From Ottelia alismoides (lineage: Eukaryota; Streptophyta; Magnoliopsida; Alismatales; Hydrocharitaceae), in the NCBI GenBank assembly GCA_037367405.1, contig JAZKJV010010616.1:1513501-1577500 (forward strand): a stretch of DNA of 64,000 nucleotides, read 5' to 3'. The translations under genes and the position numbers were made by a program. Shown in pieces: positions 57,710 to 64,000 of this stretch; the first letter of the stretch is position 1; every line of letters begins with the position of its first letter. Below the pieces are notes generated by a model, which saw nothing but the letters and a program-made list of their open reading frames with translations, was not told where the DNA came from and searched no databases.

Positions 57710-60605
57710 TGATGAACCTCAGTTTCATCATCTTTATTTCCTATAATTAACCCCCTTGCTTAAAAGTTTTTCAATAAAACCCTGTTAATGTCCTATAATT
57801 AACAGAGTCCTAAATAAATTAAAAACCACAAAAAAATGGCAAAGCAAAAATTCGTGGTATTTTTAGACTTAGAAATACCCTCAAAAATATTTCGGGCCCT
57901 TGTTTGATTTCATTTCCAGTTTTGGTCAACATGAAACTTGTAGATCTCGTCAAGATCTACAACTTTCATGTTTTGAGTTTTCTCAAATTCGGCCAAAATA
58001 ACCTCCAAAAATCAAAAATATCATCCGAATAATCTGATTGGGCCACGTGGCCACACGTGGCCCACCTCCCTTGTCTCCTCCGCCGCCATCCTCAACCGTT
58101 GGATCTCTCATTGGATCCAATGGCCCAGCTTTATCCACGTCCGCCTCTTCTTTTTAGCCATCAGATCAGACCCGCCCTTAATCTCCACCGCTCGTTGCCG
58201 CCACTCTTCCCTCACGCCACGTGGCGGTGTGCTCACCACTGGATCGCTCATCTGATCTTTCATCACAGCCGTCTTGTCGAAGATCGCGCCTCAGCCATTC
58301 GATCCACCCTCTATTCCATCGTGACCGCATGTTCGCGCCTCAACGACAAGGAGACACGTGGCGATTTCATACCCCTCTGATCGCTCCGTCCCTGATCTGA
58401 TCCACACCGCTCCTTCGTGCATTACTCTCCACCGTTGGATATCCAGATCCAACAGTCAGGAGACCGTCGTCAACCTCCAGAACCTCCTCTTCCCCACGTC
58501 CTCCACCTCGCGCAACCCGTCCACCCTTCCCATTTTCGCCAACACCTCTGACCTCTTCTCCTCTCGCCAACCACCTCCTGGTCTTCCCCCATCTTCCCTC
58601 TACTCCGCGCATACCTCCACGATCCACGTCGTCTTCCCAGCCGTCCCACATTCCCCTCGCAAACCACGACGCCACTCATCGGCTCCGTCATCAACCACCT
58701 TCAAATACCCGACATCCCCCTCCGTCAACAATCGTCCACCTTTACGCGAGGGTTCGCCCAGTCCTCCTCCGTCTCCCTGTGACAGGGGGAGGCGGAGGAT
58801 CGAGCGACGACGACGAAGTCCCTCCGGTGAGACCCTCCGCCATACACAGCGGAGTTGCGGCGCATAGCGACCGCCCGAGCTCGCTGGGACGGCCGCCCAG
58901 CACGTGCGAAGACCCCGAGCTCCTCTCAGAGCTCAAGCAAAGGCCACTTCCTCCGCCCGATCACCGGTAAGTTCTCCTCTTTCTCTTTCTGCATTTTCTT
59001 CCTCTTTTACTTATTTAATTAGGATTCTTCGGCCACTTTCGACCTTCATAAGTCACCTTACGAGCTTCGCCGTCAAACCCCCTTCATCGCGCATCGCTCC
59101 GCTCACCGTCTCCTTCCTCCAAACCCTCAGTCACCTCCGACCCACCTCCTCCGCCCTCACGGCGGAGGAGCTTCGAGCTCACCACCCTCTTCGCCCGCAG
59201 GAGCTCTTCACATCGCCTCACGCACGCACATATATGCTTCGGCTACGCTTCACTAAGCTGCAGGTCTTCGAAGTGATCAATGGCCGGAGCCTGGTCGGAG
59301 CTAACTTCATCGACGCCGCAGCTTTCCTTCGAGCCCCGGCGAGCAGCACCAGAGCCTCCTGGGCCTTCCCCGAGGACCCCGCTTCATCTATGACCATTTA
59401 TTGGGCTCAGAGGAGGACCACATCGACGGGGAACAAGCGGCGGAGGAAAGCCACCTTCGCCGGAGCTCTATTCCCTCCGCCAGCCGAAGGAGGAGGACGG
59501 ACAGCAGTTGCCGTTGGATGGTCCTCTTCCAGCGACCATCCAACGGCCCAGAAGAGACCACGTCACCGACTTAAAGAGCCATTCGATCACCACGATCGGA
59601 TGGTCCTTGCCTAGCCACGCGTCAGAGCCAGAGCATCCCCGAGCCTGCGTGTCCGAGCCATAGGCTTGGATCCGCCGAGCCTTGCCCGAGCCTGCGTCGA
59701 GCCAAAGCCTACGCCCGAGCCACGCCGAAGCAACCCGGGCCTCCTCCGAACCTCCGATCGACCCGAGCCTGGGGGAGCGCGTGCCTGGCATGTGCTTCCT
59801 GGGTAATTTGCAAGGAAGCCCAGCCACCTTCTTCAATTTGCAAGCAGGTCCCGATCACGTGCAGCGGGCGTGCACAGTGGGTATTTTACAGGGAAGTTCC
59901 ATTTACTTTACGTATTTACATTTTAGTCCCTCTCTGGACCTGTTTGTAATTATCTTTTCATGTTTTTATTGCATTTATGCCCCTGCTTTCTTTCGTGCAT
60001 ATATTGAGTTACATAGCTCCAATCGAGTTGATTTCAGTTTCATTTTGAATCTCTTCTCATCCTCTTCATTATGGCATGCTTCAATTTTAGATTTGACACT
60101 AAGATCCGTAATATATTATTTTATTCTCTAAGTGTCCAGATATCTGTGCTTGTCATGCCTACTTGCTTCATAATTATAGAAGTGCTTATTTATTTCAACT
60201 CGATTTGACTCGCAATTTTCTTATGGCTCAAGTAACTATTATTTTGGGCATATCATTCGCTTTGCATGGCATTTATTTGCATGATAAAAAAAACGTTTTA
60301 AAAAATGCATGTTTATTTTATTGTAACGCATTGTCTTGTTGTGTCTCTGCATGCCTTGACCTATAGATTTTGAACTCAACACTTAATTAAATAAACTCAA
60401 ATCTGATTAATACGAGAGAGGCTCGTGTCCCTGAGTTCGACCTTGGTTTCTTGCCAAGTAAAATAAATTACGATTATCTCATTTCGATTTATTATTGCAT
60501 ATCTTTAAATGAGTTGATCTTTTGATGACCAAAATCGGCCCGACTGCATCGACATGTCGAGGTGCTAAAAGCGCACTCTTAAAGGGCCGATTTTGTGACT
60601 CATCA
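57710..60605 (+). repeat. 5' LTR of LARD1 (2896 bp)
   Basis: TGATGAAC...GACTCATCA. The first 255 bp match the start of the 3' LTR (63746-64000) with five base changes and one indel, about 2 percent, so insertion was recent. 58030-59900 is GC-rich and holds CCGTTGGATC-type hairpins (58096-58123, 58432-58456, 59511-59546, 59579-59603). U5 motif GTTCGACCTTGG at 60435-60446. Long overlapping open frames (58057-59614) lie in the GC-rich core, show no domain, and are not kept in LARD2. Confidence 0.9.
60442..60458 (+). other. U5 hairpin of LARD1 LTR
   Basis: CTTGG and CCAAG directly after GTTCGAC. LTR Z has CCTGGTA/TACCAGG and W (29388-29405) has CTTGG/CCAAG, so pairing is kept while bases differ. 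Confidence 0.5.
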
Positions 60606-60607
60606 AA

Positions 60608-60625
60608 TGGCGCCGTTGTCGGGGA
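60608..60625 (+). other. Primer binding site of LARD1 (tRNA-Asp type)
   Basis: TGGCGCCGTTGTCGGGGA two bases after the LTR end, the typical Athila-type Asp-tRNA primer site. Confidence 0.9.
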
Positions 60626-60771
60626 CACGGCTCATTTCTTTTATTTTTTGGATTTTTGTGTGTTTAATTTAGTGTTCCTTTTTATAGGTCAAATAATCAC
60701 ATATTTTGCATATAAAATTTTTTTCTCTCTTATTTGATATCTAACTATTGTTTTTGTGGCAGGGCCCTTGA

Positions 60772-60840
60772 TGGATCAAGGAGGCGAGGAGCAGGACGTT
60801 CCCCGCTGCGAGGAGCCGCAGGAGCATGCTTGGAGCAAAT
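60772..60840 (+). other. Short open frame in LARD1 leader (possible gag-start relic)
   Basis: ATG at 60772 opens 23 codons (MDQGGEEQDVPRCEEPQEHA...) about 150 bp after the primer site. The DNA around it is shared with LARD2, where the ATG is GTG. It may be the remnant of a gag start or an upstream frame; too short to assign a function. Confidence 0.35.
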
Positions 60841-61085
60841 AAGGAGGAAAAGAAAAAAATGATCTCGCATTTTTTTTGTGTTGCATTTTATTTTTATAAT
60901 AATTCGTCTTTTACAGCGGTCTTCGATCGAAGACTCGCGTGTGTAATCGAACGATCATGGTTGTGTGGGGATCGTCCCCACTTGAGTGTCGACCTAGGAT
61001 AGGCACGCGGCTCTCCGAGCTCTTTTTAATTTTTCCATATTTTTACGTGCTTGATCGTAGGTAGGACACACTAATTTCTATACGC
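60841..61085 (+). other. Conserved leader block of LARD1
   Basis: GGTCTTCGATCGAAGACTCG (self-complementary TCTTCGATCGAAGA), GGGATCGTCCCC, GACCTAGGATAGGC and GATCGTAGGTAGGACACAC occur in the same order in LARD2 (34980-35130, minus). Conservation in a pol-less element suggests a role in RNA packaging or priming; inferred. Confidence 0.55.
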
Positions 61086-61745
61086 ACATAATCTCGCATC
61101 ACTTAGCTAAAATTCATGAAGATTAATCACCGCTAATAGATTCATGATTAGGTGCGGCTTTTTCGACTTGCATACATGTTGGATTTGGTTTTCAAAACGG
61201 CCCCAGTTTTTCATGTGTTTTTGTCAAATCACTGCATGATTTATCGTTAGCCTAAATCGCGTTTTTTTCATCGAATACATGTTTTTCTCGGCTTTCATTT
61301 CCTAGCTCGATCACCTAGGATCAATGGAAAATGGAATGAACGGTAGACGATGATTTTCTGATTGATGTGCTAACCTTAATTCAGTGATAATTCAAAATAA
61401 AATTGGGACTGTTAATTGCAAGTCAACCAAAAATGGAGTAAAAATCGGGTTTGGGAGAGCAACACCCGCGCATACGCTTTGATTTTCACTTCACATTTTC
61501 TTCGCATAAATATCGAATGCTTTATCGCCAATAAAACTGACAAGATAATAAACCAACTTCGGTTGGTTTTCATGAGTGAGTTGGTGAAACTAAGGGTTTT
61601 TGCTTGCTTGAATTGAGCCATGTTTGCTACACAACCCTAAAACCTTAGTCACTCCATTTCATCTCCAAAGATTCAACCGCTCACTTGTAAATCCATTCCT
61701 CTTCTTCATTCACCTTGGGTTCCTTCCAACATCAAATTCCGTCTT

Positions 61746-61961
61746 TATACTTAGGCTAATCTCAGCCTAAGTATAGGGGGGACCCAAGTCCCCGTGATTT
61801 TCTCTACTCCTCTTTTCTTGCCTTTATACTTAGGTTATTTCTAACCTAAGTATAGGGGGGAGCCCCTCTTAGCTCCCGTATATTCTTCTATATTTAAATG
61901 GACATATGTACTTGTAACATCTAGTGCTATGAGGACATAGCAAAGTTTAAGTATAGGGGGG
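61746..61961 (+). other. Stem-loop row with PPT-like arms, LARD1
   Basis: 61746-61781: TATACTTAGGCT/AGCCTAAGTATA, loop AATCTC, then six G. 61825-61860: TATACTTAGGTTA/TAACCTAAGTATA, loop TTTC, then six G. 61888-61961: CTATATTTAAA/TTTAAGTATAG (one G-U pair) with a loop of about 47 bases, then six G. Confidence 0.88.
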
Positions 61962-63727
61962 TATACCGTATATTTACTTTAGCTATAATCTGAAAAATTT
62001 GAAAAATTAAAAACTTTTTGGCTAAGGTAAAAAATCGTTGGACTAAGAGAACTCAAATGATTTCGCGGCTTTTCGATATTATGTTACGCTATTTTTATAA
62101 AAATATTTTCGAAAATGATTTTTGAAAATGTTTTGAAAACTTTTTTTCTTGTGTGACATGGTTTCGAAAAGATTTGCCTTCTCTTTTCAAGGAAAGTTGA
62201 GTTTAACTTGTGTTTTAACTTTATTAAAATCCATAAAAATCAGAAAACTCCTAAAAATCCTTTAAGAGTCATTGGTGACTACTAAACCCAATTAAGTCAG
62301 CCGCGTTCAGTGAGGGTTCGCCCTTAGCAGATTGGATGGTTTATAGGACATCGCGCAAGTCCCCGTCCTCAAGCAACGGGCTTCGGCCTGTACTTACATC
62401 CATACTGGCTGAATTGCGGATGCTCAATTGAGCTTAGGAAGTTCTAATATCTCTTGAAGTTTTAAAAAAAAATGTCTTGTTTTTGAATGAAGGAGTTGGA
62501 TTAGTCCTCTACACTTTCACTTTCACCCAGGATCTGAATTGGTCAAGAAGACTTAGCTTTTAGAAGTCTTTGAGATTTTAGGTTAACCAGCCTTAGCCAT
62601 CAGGGTCTTAGACTTAATCATCCACATTCCCCTAGGTTTCTAGATTTGTATGCTATATTCCATGCTTAGTCTCAGACATAAAGAATATGATCAGCACATC
62701 ACATGCACGACTGTGGTTTTCGATGAGATGAGTTGATTTTTCACCCGAGGGATTGGGATGAGGAAGTCGAGTTTGGATTTGATCTAATGATGCTCGAGGA
62801 TGGGATAAAATCTTTGGAGGCTTCACGAAACCTGAGTGTCAGCAATATTAGGTATGAGAACTTGATTCTTATACTAATCTCTTGATATTGACCTAAGTGC
62901 CAGGGTGTGATAAAATAAAAAAAATGTTGATCAGTGTGCGCCAACTCTTGGTAAAAGCAGTGGAGCTAGCCACAAATTATACAAGTCAATGAAATTCAAA
63001 GAAAAGCTCTCATTCCACCAAAGTCAAATATCAAAGAGCTTCCACCAAAGGCGAGCGCTCCCAAACTTTTCAAAGTGTCCACTTGGACCACCGCTATTAG
63101 GACCAGGAGTCGGGCTAGCACCAAAAAAGGGCTCTGCATCGTAAATGCTACAAGTCTGGGTGTCGAAGGTACGATAGGTACTCAAAAGAGACACACCCCG
63201 GTGTACTCCCAGGAAAACAAGTGCAGACGGCTCCAACTTCTCTTGACGGACGCACTGATCAACACCAAAAAATGTGTTGTGTAAAAGGCACTAGAGAGAA
63301 TCCTTGTTCCAATGAGAGGGAGAGAAGAATTGACACAATCCCATGCCCTCCATTTCTGGCCTGCCATCTACATTTTATAAGTCTGACAACTAAAGAGACG
63401 GTGGAATGAATGCAAGATTTGATTTATTCCCTAGTGCTGAGGATTGGGTCCTTAGGAGATTTTCTCGGACCAAGATTTTGGGTGACGATTTGACTCTATT
63501 CTCAGAATTGCAGTCAACACTAAATTTCATATCCTTTAGCTTATATGTACATCAGAGAGAGTCTAGAGAAATAGAGGAATTGGAAGCCTCTTGATTAAGG
63601 CTGGGTTGAACTCTAGAATTTTGGATCTCTGAAGCCGAGTCGACTTGATCAGATTGGATCCTGTATTCACATGCACAAGGGGGTTAATCCAACTTAGTCA
63701 TTCTTTTTGATGCTCGAGGACGAGCAT
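61962..63727 (+). mobile_element. LARD1 3' domain, non-coding
   Basis: AT-rich start (62080-62260), then blocks shared with LARD2 (GAGGGTTCGCCC area 62310-62400, 63010-63370 and 63410-63700). An antisense frame (63024-63260, minus) has the TCSIYDAEPFF segment also seen in LARD2. No sense gene is visible. Confidence 0.7.
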
Positions 63728-63745
63728 AGTTTAAGTATAGGGGGG
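63728..63745 (+). other. Polypurine tract of LARD1
   Basis: AGTTTAAGTATAGGGGGG directly before the 3' LTR, preceded by the hairpin TGCTCG/CGAGCA (63711-63726). The same 19 bases (with the following T) occur at 61944-61962. Confidence 0.88.
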
Positions 63746-64000
63746 TGATGAACCGCAGTTTCATCATCTTTATTTCGTATAATTAACCCCCTTGCTTAAA
63801 AGTTTTTCAATAAAACCCTGTTAACGTCCTATAATTAACAGAGTCCTAAATAAATTAAAAACCACAAAAAATGGCAAAGCAAAAATTCGTGGTATTTTTA
63901 GATTTAGAAATACACTCAAAAATATTTCGGGCCCTTGTTTGATTTCATTTCCAGTTTTGGTCAACATGAAACTTGTAGATCTCGTCAAGATCTACAACTT
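63746..64000 (+). repeat. 3' LTR of LARD1, first 255 bp
   Basis: TGATGAACCGCAGTTTCATC; matches 57710-57964 with about 2 percent difference. Runs off the window. Confidence 0.92.

Larger units (their letters stand above)
57710..64000 (+). mobile_element. LARD1: young non-autonomous LARD-like element (runs off the window)
   Basis: Two LTRs with a 3140-bp interior (60606-63745) that has a primer site, leader, stem-loop row and PPT but no gag or pol. If the 3' LTR is as long as the 5' one, the full element is about 8.9 kb. Same family as LARD2; LTR ends and primer site are shared with the Athila-type elements, which could supply the proteins. It landed in the copia 5' LTR; the 5 bp before it are ATGAT. 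Confidence 0.88.

Noticed and set aside
58057..59614. Several long overlapping open frames (up to 236 codons)
   Set aside because: They lie in the GC-rich core of the LARD1 LTR. The matching region of LARD2 (39000-40690) does not keep the frames, and no domain is visible.
60435..60446. GTTCGACC motif as a tRNA-like B box (SINE or tRNA gene)
   Set aside because: No A box at the right distance and no cloverleaf. The motif recurs at a fixed place in the LTRs, so it belongs to U5.

Overview
The window looks like nuclear DNA of a flowering plant with a large, repeat-rich genome. Plant-specific retrotransposon lineages are present: Athila-type, Tekay/Del-type and Reina-type Ty3-gypsy, Ty1-copia, and an RTE-type LINE. 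hAT and foldback MITEs are also present. I cannot name the species. I find no intact host gene, rRNA, tRNA or CRISPR. Almost all of the 64 kb is nested, mostly dead mobile DNA. The only host-like coding sequence is a frameshifted GeBP/DUF573-like fragment at 45590-46044.

Layout, left to right. 1-2482: plus-strand Athila-type pol (element Y), dead only through in-frame stops. 2483-19560: a minus-strand Athila-type element (X), split by a complete Tekay/Del chromovirus (3691-14647, TSD CACCG) whose 3' LTR carries a foldback MITE. 19561-27550: a plus-strand Athila-type element (Z) with pol, a long non-coding 3' domain, PPT and 3' LTR. X and Z meet head to head near 19560. 27551-29450: 3' part of a related LTR (W). 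29451-40690: minus-strand, pol-less, LARD-like elements that share LTR ends, a tRNA-Asp-type primer site and leader sequences with the family, and that carry two hAT MITEs. 40691-46044: the least retrotransposon-dense stretch, with one hAT-like MITE, a (TTA)n microsatellite, two foldback MITEs, an RTE LINE and the GeBP-like pseudogene. 46045-57709: a minus-strand Ty1-copia element next to that pseudogene, split by a Reina-like chromovirus (50643-57171) that itself contains an hAT MITE. 57710-64000: a young LARD-like element with a 2.9-kb 5' LTR, 3.1 kb of non-coding interior, and the first 255 bp of its 3' LTR.

The most unusual structure is in the 3' domain of the Athila-type and LARD elements. 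Four separate copies (X, Z, LARD1, LARD2) carry a row of stem-loops whose 3' arm reads like the element's own polypurine tract (AAGTATAGGGGG). The stem tips differ between units but stay complementary. In LARD1 the last stem-loop contains an exact 19-nt copy of the real PPT junction, 1.8 kb upstream of it. This would fit a selected RNA structure or an internal plus-strand primer site. The elements also share a palindromic LTR start, a U5 hairpin with GTTCGACC, a U5-leader complementarity across the primer site, and small CCGTTGGATC hairpins in the GC-rich LTR core. All calls are by eye; boundaries given as approximate are homology edges between copies in the window.
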